From assembly GCA_964650485.1 (NCBI GenBank), contig CAZYTX010000019.1:1-63120 (forward strand): 63,120 bases of DNA, given 5' to 3'. A program made the translations under genes and the position numbers. Origin of the DNA: CAZYTX01 sp964650485. GTDB lineage: Bacteria > RBG-13-61-14 > DATKZS01. The notes under the pieces were generated by a model that was not told where the DNA came from, searched no databases, and was given only the letters and a program-made list of their open reading frames with translations. This document shows positions 24,218-32,516 of this stretch, in pieces (the stretch's first letter is position 1; the number at the start of each line of letters is the position of its first letter).

Positions 24218-25492
24218 TTATCCAGCCTCATCACTAATACTAGCGTTAGCTTCCAGAAAATCAAGCGTCTTGTCAATGGCCGCCTGGCTCTTCAGGGCCT
24301 CCCTTTGCTCTTCGGTCAGCCTGTCTCTCAGCTTGTCCGCGTGCATGCCCGCTCGTTCTGCTTCCCGCTCGATAATCGCCTCCAGGTCATCGTCCCCGGC
24401 CTCGATCCCCTCCTGCAATCCTATGGCCTGCAGTATGTAGCTGGCCTGGATGCTCTTTTTCGCCTGCTCGGAGAAAGCGCCCGCGAACCTCTCCGCGTCA
24501 TCGTCCGACGGGTCCCGCCCCGAGGTGCGGGCCAGCAGATTTTTTGCCATCTGCGAGGACTCCCTTTTCACCAGCCCGGGCGGGACCTCGACCGGGTTAA
24601 GCTTTATAAGCTCGTCAATAATGGCCTCGTGCAGCATGTTACGACTGCGCTGCGCGGAGTCCTTCTCCATCTCCTCTTTTAGCGATGCCCGCATCTGATC
24701 GAGGGATTCATACCTGGTGTACTCTCTTGCAAAGTCGTCGTCAAGCTCCGGGAGGGTCTTCTCCTTTATGCCGCTTATCTTGAACTCGAAGGTAAGGGTC
24801 TTTTCCCTGAATGGCTCGGGCACGTACTCTTCAGCCGGGACCTCCTCGGTGAATGTTACCATGTCGCCGACCTCGCGGCCGGCGAGTCTTTCATCCAGGC
24901 CGGGTATCCAGATGTCCCCGTCCAGGTCTATAACCTGCTCCGTGTCGCCGGACTCGAGCTCCTGGTCCCCCTCCTTGATGGTGATCTGGGCTGTCACCTG
25001 GTCGCCCTTTTGAACCGGCCTCGGCGCCTCGGGCTCCCGCACCATTGCGGCGTGCTCGCGTATCCGCTGGATGTACTCGTCCACGTCCTCGTCGCCCACC
25101 CGCTCGGGCTTGTATGACACCTGGACGCCCTTGTAGTCCTTCACCTCCACCTGGGGGTGAACCTCCACGTGCACGGTGTAGGCGTAATCCCTGCCAGGCT
25201 CGACCTCGGCAGGGTCTATCACCGGCTCCACCGCGGGCACGATATGCTTCCTGGCAAGCGCCGGCTCCAAGGTCTCCTGCACCAGCTTCTGCATGACCTT
25301 CTCGTGCACGTAGGGCCTGAAAAGCCGCTCCAGCACCTTGCGCGGGGCCTTGCCGGGCCTGAACCCCTTGACCCGGGCCTGCTTCTGAACCTCCTGGTAC
25401 TGCTCCTCGATCTCGTCGTCCACCCTCTCCGATGGTATCTCCACCTCCACGCGCTTCTCCACCGGGGTGTCGTCTTTCACTTCTACCTTCAT
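24218..25492 (-). CDS. tig: Trigger factor
   Basis: Trigger factor (424 residues) is the ribosome-bound chaperone and peptidyl-prolyl isomerase. The ribosome-binding signature GFRPGKAPRKVLERLF lies in the N-terminal domain near residue 45. The FKBP-like PPIase domain spans about 150-240, and the C-terminal domain is helical. The ATG at 25492 is chosen; an apparently longer frame would run into the upstream tRNA gene. It is first in the tig-clpP-clpX-lon operon. Confidence 0.95.
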   Translation of the reverse strand: MKVEVKDDTPVEKRVEVEIPSERVDDEIEEQYQEVQKQARVKGFRPGKAPRKVLERLFRPYVHEKVMQKLVQETLEPALARKHIVPAVEPVIDPAEVEPGRDYAYTVHVEVHPQVEVKDYKGVQVSYKPERVGDEDVDEYIQRIREHAAMVREPEAPRPVQKGDQVTAQITIKEGDQELESGDTEQVIDLDGDIWIPGLDERLAGREVGDMVTFTEEVPAEEYVPEPFREKTLTFEFKISGIKEKTLPELDDDFAREYTRYESLDQMRASLKEEMEKDSAQRSRNMLHEAIIDELIKLNPVEVPPGLVKRESSQMAKNLLARTSGRDPSDDDAERFAGAFSEQAKKSIQASYILQAIGLQEGIEAGDDDLEAIIEREAERAGMHADKLRDRLTEEQREALKSQAAIDKTLDFLEANASISDEAG

Positions 25493-25522
25493 TGCTTCCC
25501 CAATACAGATAAGTTTACGAGC

Positions 25523-25607
25523 TGGTGCGAGGGAGGGGACTTGAACCCCTACGCCCGAAGGCACTGGATCCTAAGTCCAGCGCGTCTGCCGCTTCCGCCA
25601 CCCTCGC
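25523..25607 (-). tRNA. tRNA-Leu(UAG)
   Basis: Minus-strand gene of 85 bases including an encoded CCA end (25523-25525). The acceptor stem is GCGAGGG/CCCTCGC, the anticodon stem CTGGA/TCCAG and the anticodon TAG (reverse complement of 25571-25573). The long variable arm (TGCCTTCGGGCGT) and T-loop TTCAAGT are those of a class II leucine tRNA. It lies 31 bases before tig on the same strand. Confidence 0.95.
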
Positions 25608-25688
25608 GCCCTTTATTTTCAATAGGTTACCATACTTGTGGCAAAGGGCCAAAGAGGGTCGGGGCGATGCTTCTTACAGCGTTATGAG

Positions 25689-25737
25689 GCGGGTGCAAGA
25701 GCCTGTCATTGACAAAGCGGGTGCAAGAGCCTTGAAT
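25689..25737 (+). promoter_or_regulatory. Promoter with two 16-base direct repeats upstream of the NifS-like gene
   Basis: TTGACA at 25709-25714 and TTGAAT at 25732-25737 are spaced by 17 bases. GCGGGTGCAAGAGCCT occurs perfectly at 25689-25704 and 25717-25732, period 28 bases. The second copy fills the spacer and touches the -10 box, as expected of a repressor site. The regulator is unknown. Confidence 0.5.
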
Positions 25738-25781
25738 CCGCGGCTCGGATTTCGTATGCTGGTCTTGAAAGGGGGGCTTAG

Positions 25782-26954
25782 ATGGACAAGATTTACATGG
25801 ACAATATTGCGGGTACGCCTCTGCTTCCAGAGGCTTTCGAGGCCATGCTTCCTTATTTAACAGAGAATTTCGGGAACCCTTCTTCCATACATTCTTTCGG
25901 CGAACAGGCGGAGAACGCCATCCACGAATCCAGGGAGAAGGTGGCAACTCTTATCGGGGCTCGGCCGGAGGAAGTGATATTCACCTCATGCGGCACCGAG
26001 TCCAATAACTTCGCCTTCAAGGGCGTGCCCCTGGCAAAGCGCAACAAGGGCAACCATATAGTCACCACCCCGATCGAGCATTTCTCCATCATGCACGCCA
26101 TAAAGAGCATGGAGAAGCTCGGCTTCGAGGTCACCCAGGTGGGGGTGGACGGGCACGGACTCGTTGACCCTGATGAAGTGGAAAGGGCCATCATTGACTC
26201 CACGGTGCTGGTTTCTATCCAGCACTCGAACCCGGAGGTGGGCACCATCCAGCCCGTAGCGGAGATAGGAAAGATATGCAAAGAAAAGAAGGTCTCTTTT
26301 CACACCGATGCCGTGGACTCCGCAGGCGTGGTCCCGGTGGACGTAAACGAGTTGAACGTGGACCTCTTGTCGCTAGCCGGCAACATGTTTTACGGGCCCA
26401 AGGGGGCCGCGGCGCTCTACGTTCGGAAAGGGGTGCCCATCCAGCCGCTCCTTGACGGGGGCATCCAGGAGAAGGGCAAGAGGTCCGGCACTGAGAACGT
26501 GCCGGCTATCGTGGGCATGGGGGTTGCCGCGGAGGCTGCGAGCAAGGAGATGGACCAGAGGGGGGCTCATCTTCAAAAGCTCTCCTCCAGGCTGCTCCAA
26601 GGGCTGAAGCGAGAGATCGACCACCTCCTGGTGTTCGGGCACCCTGAAAAGCGGCTGCCAGGGCACGTGAGCATGGGCGCGCAGTTCATCGAGGGCGAGT
26701 CGGTGCTTCTCTTCATGGACATGGAGGGTATAGCCATGGCCTCGGGCTCGGCCTGCATCTCCAGGAGCCTGAAGGTCAGCCACGTGATGCTGGCCATGGG
26801 GATAAGCCACGCGGACGCGCAGGGGTCCCTGGTGTTCACCATGGGAAAGGACAACACCGAGGCACACGTTGACAAGGTAATAGAGACCTTGCCTCCCATC
26901 ATCCGCCGTCTCCGGGACATGTCGCCCCTTTACAAGAAGAAGGCGGGGAGCTAA
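25782..26954 (+). CDS. NifS-like cysteine desulfurase family protein lacking the PLP lysine
   Basis: This 390-residue protein has the full fold-type I plan of NifS/IscS: MDNIAGTPLLPEA, FTSCGTESNN, TTPIEH with the PLP-stacking His100, FHTDAVD with Asp176, KRSGTENVPAI and the active-site loop Cys325 in ASGSACISRSL. The segment that normally reads S-x-HK-x-x-GPKG reads LAGNMFYGPKG: His becomes Asn201 and the PLP-forming Lys becomes Met202. The sites of E. coli IscS Asn155 and Gln183 are Pro and Asp. Cysteine desulfuration is therefore doubtful; a sulfur-carrier or regulatory role is possible. It lies 24 bases before the NifU-like gene. Confidence 0.8.
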   Translation: MDKIYMDNIAGTPLLPEAFEAMLPYLTENFGNPSSIHSFGEQAENAIHESREKVATLIGARPEEVIFTSCGTESNNFAFKGVPLAKRNKGNHIVTTPIEHFSIMHAIKSMEKLGFEVTQVGVDGHGLVDPDEVERAIIDSTVLVSIQHSNPEVGTIQPVAEIGKICKEKKVSFHTDAVDSAGVVPVDVNELNVDLLSLAGNMFYGPKGAAALYVRKGVPIQPLLDGGIQEKGKRSGTENVPAIVGMGVAAEAASKEMDQRGAHLQKLSSRLLQGLKREIDHLLVFGHPEKRLPGHVSMGAQFIEGESVLLFMDMEGIAMASGSACISRSLKVSHVMLAMGISHADAQGSLVFTMGKDNTEAHVDKVIETLPPIIRRLRDMSPLYKKKAGS

Positions 26955-26978
26955 ACTGGATCAAGGAGGAAGTGAAAG

Positions 26979-27518
26979 ATGGCTATCAAGTACAGCAAGA
27001 AGGTAATGGACCATTTCATGAACCCCCGCAACGTGGGAGACATGGACGACCCGGACGGCATAGGCGAGGTGGGAAACCCCACCTGCGGGGACATAATGAG
27101 CTTTTACATAAAGGTGAAGGATGACCACCTGGATGACGTGAAGTTCCAGACATTCGGGTGCGGCGCGGCTATCGCGGTGTCATCCATGATATCCGAGATG
27201 GCCAAGGGCAAGTCCCTGGACGAGGCATTGAAGCTCACCAACAAGGACGTGGCAAACGAGCTCGAGGGACTGCCGCCCAACAAGATGCACTGCTCCAACC
27301 TGGGCGCCAACGCGCTCCACGCGGCCATACAGAGCTACAAGCAGGCAAAGGAGAAGGGCGCGGCGCCCGAGCCGGTACGGGACGAACACGCGGAAGAGGC
27401 GGAACACGAGGCAGAGGATGATTCATGCCGCTGCCCCTACTGCGAGATAGAGAACCCCATGGACGTGCCCTTTTGCCGGGGATGCGGACGCCAGTTGAAA
27501 GAGGAGGCCCAGGAGTAA
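26979..27518 (+). CDS. NifU/IscU-like Fe-S scaffold with C-terminal zinc ribbon
   Basis: This 179-residue protein has an IscU-type scaffold domain with cluster ligand cysteines C36 (GNPTCGD), C61 (TFGCGAA) and C105 (MHCSNLGANAL). An acidic linker (about 127-148) follows, then a zinc-ribbon tail C150-x-C152-x2-C155 ... C166-x2-C169. IscU proteins usually stop near residue 128, so the ribbon is an addition. It is the second gene of a two-gene unit with the lysine-less NifS-like protein and follows it with a good AAGGAGG site. Confidence 0.88.
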   Translation: MAIKYSKKVMDHFMNPRNVGDMDDPDGIGEVGNPTCGDIMSFYIKVKDDHLDDVKFQTFGCGAAIAVSSMISEMAKGKSLDEALKLTNKDVANELEGLPPNKMHCSNLGANALHAAIQSYKQAKEKGAAPEPVRDEHAEEAEHEAEDDSCRCPYCEIENPMDVPFCRGCGRQLKEEAQE

Positions 27519-27562
27519 TCACCTTTTAGTCGGACCTCGGATCACTTAAAAGGATAGCGTTC

Positions 27563-28507
27563 TTATTTCCCCAGTATTTGCCTCTGCCACTTGATCTGCT
27601 CTTCGAGCCCGTGCTTGAGCCCGGTCTCGGGTGCGAACCCCGTGTCGGCTTTTAACAGGGAGGGGTCGGCCAGGGTGTCTTTTACGTCGCCCTTCTGCGA
27701 GTCCTGGAAGGAGATGCCGGGCTTTGCGCCGGCAAGGGAGGCGATAAGCTCCACCGTCTGGATCAGCACCCGCTGATGCCCGCCACCGATGTTGTATATC
27801 CTCCCGGGGGCACCGCGGTCCATGCACCTGAGTGTGCCTTCAACAACATCGTCAATATAAGTGAAGTCCCGTGTCTGCCCGCCGTCGCCGTAGATCACTA
27901 TCTCGTCGCCGGTAAGAAGCGCCCGGATGAAGCGATGGAACGCCATGTCCGGCCGCTGCCTGGGACCGTAGACCGTGAAGTACCTGAGGCCTATGGCGTC
28001 CACTCCATGATTGTGGTTATAAAGGTCGGCTAGCGCCTCGCATGCAAGCTTGCTCACCCCGTAGGGAGACCTGGGCCTTGTGCTTCCGGTCTCCGTGGCC
28101 GGGAGCTCGTCAGTGTCGCCGTATACAGAGCTGGAGCTGGCATACACCAACCGCGGGCCGCCCGCGTCCTTTACCGCCTCCAAAAGACGCTGGGTGGCCT
28201 TTATGTTATGGTGTATGTAATGATCAAAGCTCTTGCCCCAGCTTGCACGCACGCCCGCCTGGGCGGCAAGATGGAACACCCCGTCTAAATCGGGCAACAG
28301 GCCTGCCAGATCGAGCTCGTTGATATCGGCCTCCATGAACTCGCATGAAGGGTGGCCGCGTAATCCTGAAGCATTATTGTCCTTGAGCTCGCGGCTGTAA
28401 TAGTCGGTAAAACAGTCCAGGGCAAGCACCCGGTGCCCGTCCTTTATGAGCCGCTCGCACAGGTGGCTGCCTATGAATCCTGCGGCGCCCGTGACCATGT
28501 AGTTCAT
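27563..28507 (-). CDS. NAD-dependent epimerase/dehydratase (UDP-glucuronate or UDP-glucose 4-epimerase type)
   Basis: This 314-residue extended SDR has GAAGFIGSHLCERL at the N-terminus, an SSSVYGD catalytic Ser region and SPYGVSK with the catalytic Tyr and Lys near 145-149, then GLRYFTVYGPRQRPDMA. This set is characteristic of nucleotide-sugar 4-epimerases such as UDP-glucuronate 4-epimerase. The start at 28507 is used because the next upstream start adds a non-homologous tail. It supplies an activated sugar for polysaccharide and is convergent with the NifU-like gene and divergent from mdh. Confidence 0.88.
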   Translation of the reverse strand: MNYMVTGAAGFIGSHLCERLIKDGHRVLALDCFTDYYSRELKDNNASGLRGHPSCEFMEADINELDLAGLLPDLDGVFHLAAQAGVRASWGKSFDHYIHHNIKATQRLLEAVKDAGGPRLVYASSSSVYGDTDELPATETGSTRPRSPYGVSKLACEALADLYNHNHGVDAIGLRYFTVYGPRQRPDMAFHRFIRALLTGDEIVIYGDGGQTRDFTYIDDVVEGTLRCMDRGAPGRIYNIGGGHQRVLIQTVELIASLAGAKPGISFQDSQKGDVKDTLADPSLLKADTGFAPETGLKHGLEEQIKWQRQILGK

Positions 28508-28663
28508 GTTACTTTCGTGGGTTCTCCGACATTGCGAAGAAAATTTCAAAAGCTATTATAACCAATTCGAGAGACTCAGGACAAGCCGCCTTGCAGTGGC
28601 TCGCAAACAGCGTTAGTTTTATCAAAGGAAATCAACTGTCCGTTAAAACAAGGAGGGCTTGCA

Positions 28664-29593
28664 ATGCCCGACAAGAAAGTCACGGTGGTAGGAGCGGGTC
28701 ACGTGGGCGCGACCACCGCCCATCTTTTGGCCTTGAAGGGCTGGGCCGACGTTGTCCTGGTTGACATAGTGAAAGGACTTCCCCAGGGAATATCTCTTGA
28801 CATGTCCCAGGCAGGCGGCATATACCATTTTGACTGCAAGGTCACGGGAACCAACGGGTACGCCCAGACCAAGGACTCGGACGTGGTGGTTATAACCGCG
28901 GGCCTGCCCAGGAAGCCGGGCATGAGCCGCGACGACCTCATAAAAAAGAACACCGGCATTGTGAAAGAGGTGGTCCAACAGATAAAGTCCAGGTCCCCGG
29001 GCGCCATACTGGTGGTTGTCAGCAACCCGCTTGACGCCATGGTGTACGTGGCTGCCAAGACGAGCAAGTTCCCGCCCAGGAGGGTCCTGGGAATGGCGGG
29101 GGTCCTGGACACCTCGCGGTTCCGCACCTTTCTCGCCCAGGAGCTCGGCTGCTCCGCCCAGGACATCACGGCCATGGTCCTTGGCGGGCACGGCGACACC
29201 ATGGCGCCCCTGGTGCGCTACTCCACCATGGGGGGCATACCCATCACCGACCTCCTTGCCCGGAAAAAGATAGAAGAGCTGGTGCAGAGGACCAGGCAGG
29301 GAGGAGGCGAGATCGTGAAGCTCCTTAAGACCGGGAGCGCATATTACACTCCCGCGTCCTCGGTTGTGGAAATGGTGGAATCCATTATTCTAGATAGAAA
29401 GAGGCTGCTTCCTTGCGCAGCTTATCTGAACGGCGAGTACGGGGTCAAGGGCCTGTGGGTGGGCGTGCCATGCATACTCGGAGCAAAAGGCGTGGAGAAG
29501 GTGGTGGAAGCAAAGCTGAACAAGGAGGAGAAGGCCATGTTCAAGAAGTCGGTAAGCCACGTGAGAGAGCTTGTTAAGACCATCAAGATATGA
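28664..29593 (+). CDS. mdh: Malate dehydrogenase
   Basis: This 309-residue NAD-dependent malate dehydrogenase of the LDH-like group interconverts malate and oxaloacetate. The NAD fold is GAGHVGATTA, the Asp-ended strand VLVDIVKGL is for NAD, the mobile loop with substrate Arg is AGLPRKPGMSR, the VSNPLDAM block is present, and the catalytic His is in LGGHGDTM near residue 178. The start has an AAGGAGGG site. It is followed at 42 bases by a YkvA-like gene. Confidence 0.95.
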   Translation: MPDKKVTVVGAGHVGATTAHLLALKGWADVVLVDIVKGLPQGISLDMSQAGGIYHFDCKVTGTNGYAQTKDSDVVVITAGLPRKPGMSRDDLIKKNTGIVKEVVQQIKSRSPGAILVVVSNPLDAMVYVAAKTSKFPPRRVLGMAGVLDTSRFRTFLAQELGCSAQDITAMVLGGHGDTMAPLVRYSTMGGIPITDLLARKKIEELVQRTRQGGGEIVKLLKTGSAYYTPASSVVEMVESIILDRKRLLPCAAYLNGEYGVKGLWVGVPCILGAKGVEKVVEAKLNKEEKAMFKKSVSHVRELVKTIKI

Positions 29594-29635
29594 GGCGGCT
29601 CATATGGAGATGTTTTTATCAAAGGGGAAATAGAC

Positions 29636-30094
29636 ATGACCAGGAAAGGGCACCTGCGGGTGATATACGACGAGGACTTTTATAGGTCCATGCGCCGCAG
29701 GATCAGGGACTGGGCCGAGTCCAAGGGAAAGGGGCACAAGTACCTGGAGTATATCCTGCTCGCGCCCGACCTGCTTCACCTGCTTGCAAAGCTTACCCTT
29801 GACTCCAGGGTGCCGCGGAAATCAAAGGCAAAGCTTGCACTGGCAGCGGCTTACTTCATCTCTCCCCTGGACCTCCTCCCGGAAGGACTGTTCGGACCGG
29901 TGGGCTTTCTGGACGACATTGCCGTGGCCGTATGGGCTATAAACGGTCTTATCAAGTCCTCGGGACCAGAGGTGGTGATTGATAACTGGGCGGGGGAAGG
30001 GGACATCCTGGAGATAATCGAAAGGGTGATCTCCGCGGCCAACCAGTTCCTTGGCAGCGCCATTGTCAAGAGGAAAAAAATACCTGATAAATAG
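29636..30094 (+). CDS. YkvA family (DUF1232) protein
   Basis: This 152-residue protein carries the DUF1232 core ISPLDLLPEGLFGPVGFLDDIAVAVWAI, which forms a short re-entrant or single membrane segment. The N-terminus is basic and the C-terminus has a helix with ILEIIERVI. The function of DUF1232 proteins is not established. It directly follows mdh and precedes a hairpin-containing gap. Confidence 0.85.
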   Translation: MTRKGHLRVIYDEDFYRSMRRRIRDWAESKGKGHKYLEYILLAPDLLHLLAKLTLDSRVPRKSKAKLALAAAYFISPLDLLPEGLFGPVGFLDDIAVAVWAINGLIKSSGPEVVIDNWAGEGDILEIIERVISAANQFLGSAIVKRKKIPDK

Positions 30095-30630
30095 TCCCTG
30101 CCCTGGAAAGAGGTCATCCCGGACGGCTTAGGGGAGAGGGACGAAAGAAGGGAAAAGGGAACGCCAATAGGCGTGTATCCGCCCGGGATGATCTCTTTGT
30201 ATGTATGTTCTTGGTGAGTGGTTTGCCTTTTTTAAAAGAGCCTTTTTCCTGATGGGTTCTGCCTGCTGCCTCGATTCTCTAACAATTTAGTACTGCAAAC
30301 CCCGTGCCTTGAGCCTCTGACAGTTAAGGTGTTGATTTACAAGAGAATAGTTGCAAAGAAGGCTCATTCCCCCATTACCTTTCATACCCTTTGCCGGCAC
30401 TTGCGGCAAAATCAATGACGAAAATTGTCTCCCCTGACAAGATTTTTTGTAATAAATCAGCAAAAGGGGCTATTGAGAGCAAGAACCTGGTATGTAGTCT
30501 CTCAAAAAACGGCTTGAAAAGAACCGGCTGAAGCAGCTAACCAACCCTGAAGCCCAAAAAACATCGAAATCCAAAGGAATTGGTGTAAGAGGAGGGCAGA
30601 TCAACCGGTAAGACAATTACTTTTTTTCCG
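30095..30630. other. ORF-poor gap with a long hairpin and no recognised gene
   Basis: The gap between the YkvA gene and the nucleotide-sugar dehydrogenase has no convincing ORF. A 36-codon open frame runs to 30612 but begins after a stop and has no start codon; its product (LKKRLEKNRLKQL...) is not recognised. The AT-richer DNA from 30200 onward may be decayed gene sequence. The hairpin at 30107-30198 is listed separately. Confidence 0.5.
30107..30198 (+). other. Long imperfect hairpin, possible structured RNA or terminator of mdh-ykvA
   Basis: The arms AAAGAGGTCATCCCGGACGG (30107-30126) and 30179-30198 pair over 20 positions with one G-U pair and one A-C mismatch in the plus-strand RNA. A purine-rich loop of 52 bases contains a small inner hairpin ACGCC-AATA-GGCGT (30161-30174). 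No T-run follows the stem at once. It may be a 3'-UTR structure, a small RNA or a foldback repeat. Confidence 0.45.
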
Positions 30631-32319
30631 CTACTGGCCTTGTAACAGTTCCTTGAGCCTGTTCACGTGACCCCTGCCCAGGGCCATAACCTCGCAGCCC
30701 AGTTCGAGAAAGCGGCTGATCTTGTGATCGGAAAGCAGGGCAAACCCGTCCACCACAGCCAGAGGGCCGCCGGCCCACTTGACCACGTCATCCGGCGAGA
30801 GGGAAAGGTATGGCTCGTGCCGCACCGCAAAGAACACCGCGTCCATGCCTTCAAGGGCTTTTTCCAGGTCTTGTTGAACTTGGAGGTTTGCAAGCCGCTC
30901 CTGGTTTTCAAAGAACCTTGCCAGGGAATGGCCGGGATACGGGTAGGTGTCCTGCTTCTCGAACTCCCACCAGTGGTCCACGTAAGGGTCGTGCGCGTAT
31001 ACCTCGGCGCCTAGATGGACGAGCTTCCTCACAACAAGCTCCGAGCCCGAGTAGCGTGTGTCTCCCACGTCCTCCCTGTAGCTTGCCCCGCACACCAGCA
31101 CCTTGGCCTTATCCACCTTTTTTCCCGATGCTTCCAGTGCCTCGACCATCAGGTCCGCGGCATGCAGCCCCCTGGTGTCGTTTATGTCAATGGCCAAGGG
31201 CGTGATCCTGAATATGTCATCCATGTCCCCCATGATCTCGCGGTGTCCCCACAAGCCCAGTCCCCCGTCCTTGGGCAGACAGTAGCCGCCTATCCCGGGG
31301 CCGGGGAAGAGCATGTTCGAATGCGTTGGCCTCACCTTGATGGCATCCACCACCTTCACGAGGTCCACACCGTGCTTTTCCGCGAACCTGGTCCACTCGT
31401 CCATGAAGGCCAGGATGGTGGCCCGGAAGCTGTTCTCCACTATCTTGGCGGTCTCGCTCTCCACCGGCCGGTCGAGCACGGTGAGCGGGTATTCCTCCAC
31501 GTTTAAGACCTCGCGCAGGAACTTCTCCACTCTCCGCCTCGACACCTGGTTCACGCCAGAGCACACCCGCCAGAAGTCGCGGATGCTCTGCACGTAGTCC
31601 CTGCCCGGCATCACCCGCTCGTAGGAGTGGGCCAAGATCGGCTCGGTCTTGATCCCCCGATCGGCAAAACACTTCTCCAGGACGGGGTAGGCCACGTACT
31701 CGGTGGTACCGGGCGCCACCGTGGTCTCGATTAAAACCATGGCCTCGGGCCGCATGTGCTCGCCGATGATCTGTATGGATTTCTCCAGGGCCTCCATGGC
31801 GGCCTTGCCCGAGCGCAGGTTGCCAAGGTCCTCCTTTATGAAGTCGCACTGCACGTCAACCACGATCACGTCCGCGAACTTCAGGGCCTCGTTGGTGAAG
31901 GTGGCCATGAGAGTTTTTTTATCCAGCACGCAGCGCTCGATGAGTCGCGGGACCTCGGGGTCCACCGCCTTTACAGGGGTCTCGCCCAGGTTTATGAGCG
32001 GGATCTTCCAGAAGGACCTGGTGCTCGGACGCTGCATGCCGATCACGAACTTGCCGGGCTTTCCAGTGTTCTTGTCAACGCTGTCAGCCACCACCGCGGC
32101 CATCACCGCGCCCACGAACCCGAGGCCCACTACTACCACGATCTCGTAACCCTCGCGCCGCTTCTCCAGCACCAGCCGGTTAAGGCGCTCGCCCTCCGCG
32201 GCGTAATCCTCTTCCCGTGGAAGCGGGAACCGCCTCCCGTCAGGGCTCATCGAGTATTGTACTTTATCACTCTTTTTATTCTTTGCCGCCTTCTTCTTTG
32301 TCGCTTTCTTCTTTGTCAA
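30631..32319 (-). CDS. Nucleotide-sugar dehydrogenase (UDP-glucose/GDP-mannose dehydrogenase family)
   Basis: This 562-residue four-electron sugar dehydrogenase has a lysine-rich N-terminal tail (residues 1-22) and an NAD motif GLGFVGAVMAA near residue 65. The central domain has ETTVAPGTTEY, SYERVMPG and EIVE-type VESETAKIVENSF. The catalytic Cys is in GIGGYCLPKDGG near residue 351. The tail and an insertion make it longer than the usual 430-460 residues. It probably makes a UDP-sugar acid for surface polysaccharide; the exact sugar is unknown. It is divergent from the MttB-like gene. Confidence 0.87.
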   Translation of the reverse strand: MTKKKATKKKAAKNKKSDKVQYSMSPDGRRFPLPREEDYAAEGERLNRLVLEKRREGYEIVVVVGLGFVGAVMAAVVADSVDKNTGKPGKFVIGMQRPSTRSFWKIPLINLGETPVKAVDPEVPRLIERCVLDKKTLMATFTNEALKFADVIVVDVQCDFIKEDLGNLRSGKAAMEALEKSIQIIGEHMRPEAMVLIETTVAPGTTEYVAYPVLEKCFADRGIKTEPILAHSYERVMPGRDYVQSIRDFWRVCSGVNQVSRRRVEKFLREVLNVEEYPLTVLDRPVESETAKIVENSFRATILAFMDEWTRFAEKHGVDLVKVVDAIKVRPTHSNMLFPGPGIGGYCLPKDGGLGLWGHREIMGDMDDIFRITPLAIDINDTRGLHAADLMVEALEASGKKVDKAKVLVCGASYREDVGDTRYSGSELVVRKLVHLGAEVYAHDPYVDHWWEFEKQDTYPYPGHSLARFFENQERLANLQVQQDLEKALEGMDAVFFAVRHEPYLSLSPDDVVKWAGGPLAVVDGFALLSDHKISRFLELGCEVMALGRGHVNRLKELLQGQ

Positions 32320-32454
32320 AGCCCGTCCTCCGATCTTTACAAGCCGATCCTAACCTTGTGAGAATAATGAAATAAGCTAACAAAACAAGCCCTCCAAATC
32401 AAACCCGTAAAAAAACAAGCCTGCAAGAAAGCCGGTTTAGAAAAACCCTCCCAC

Positions 32455-32482
32455 TTGACAATGCCAGCAATAGTAGAACAAT
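32455..32482 (+). promoter_or_regulatory. Candidate promoter of the MttB-like gene
   Basis: TTGACA at 32455-32460 and AACAAT at 32477-32482 with a 16-base spacer lie 35 bases before the start codon. The -10 match is 4 of 6. Confidence 0.35.
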
Positions 32483-32516
32483 CAAAAGGAAGGACTATTT
32501 TCAAGGAAAGGGAAAA

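Noticed and set aside
25493..25564. An upstream ATG extending trigger factor by 24 residues
   Set aside because: The extension is a translation of the 3' half of tRNA-Leu and its flank; the ATG at 25492 begins the conserved trigger factor sequence.
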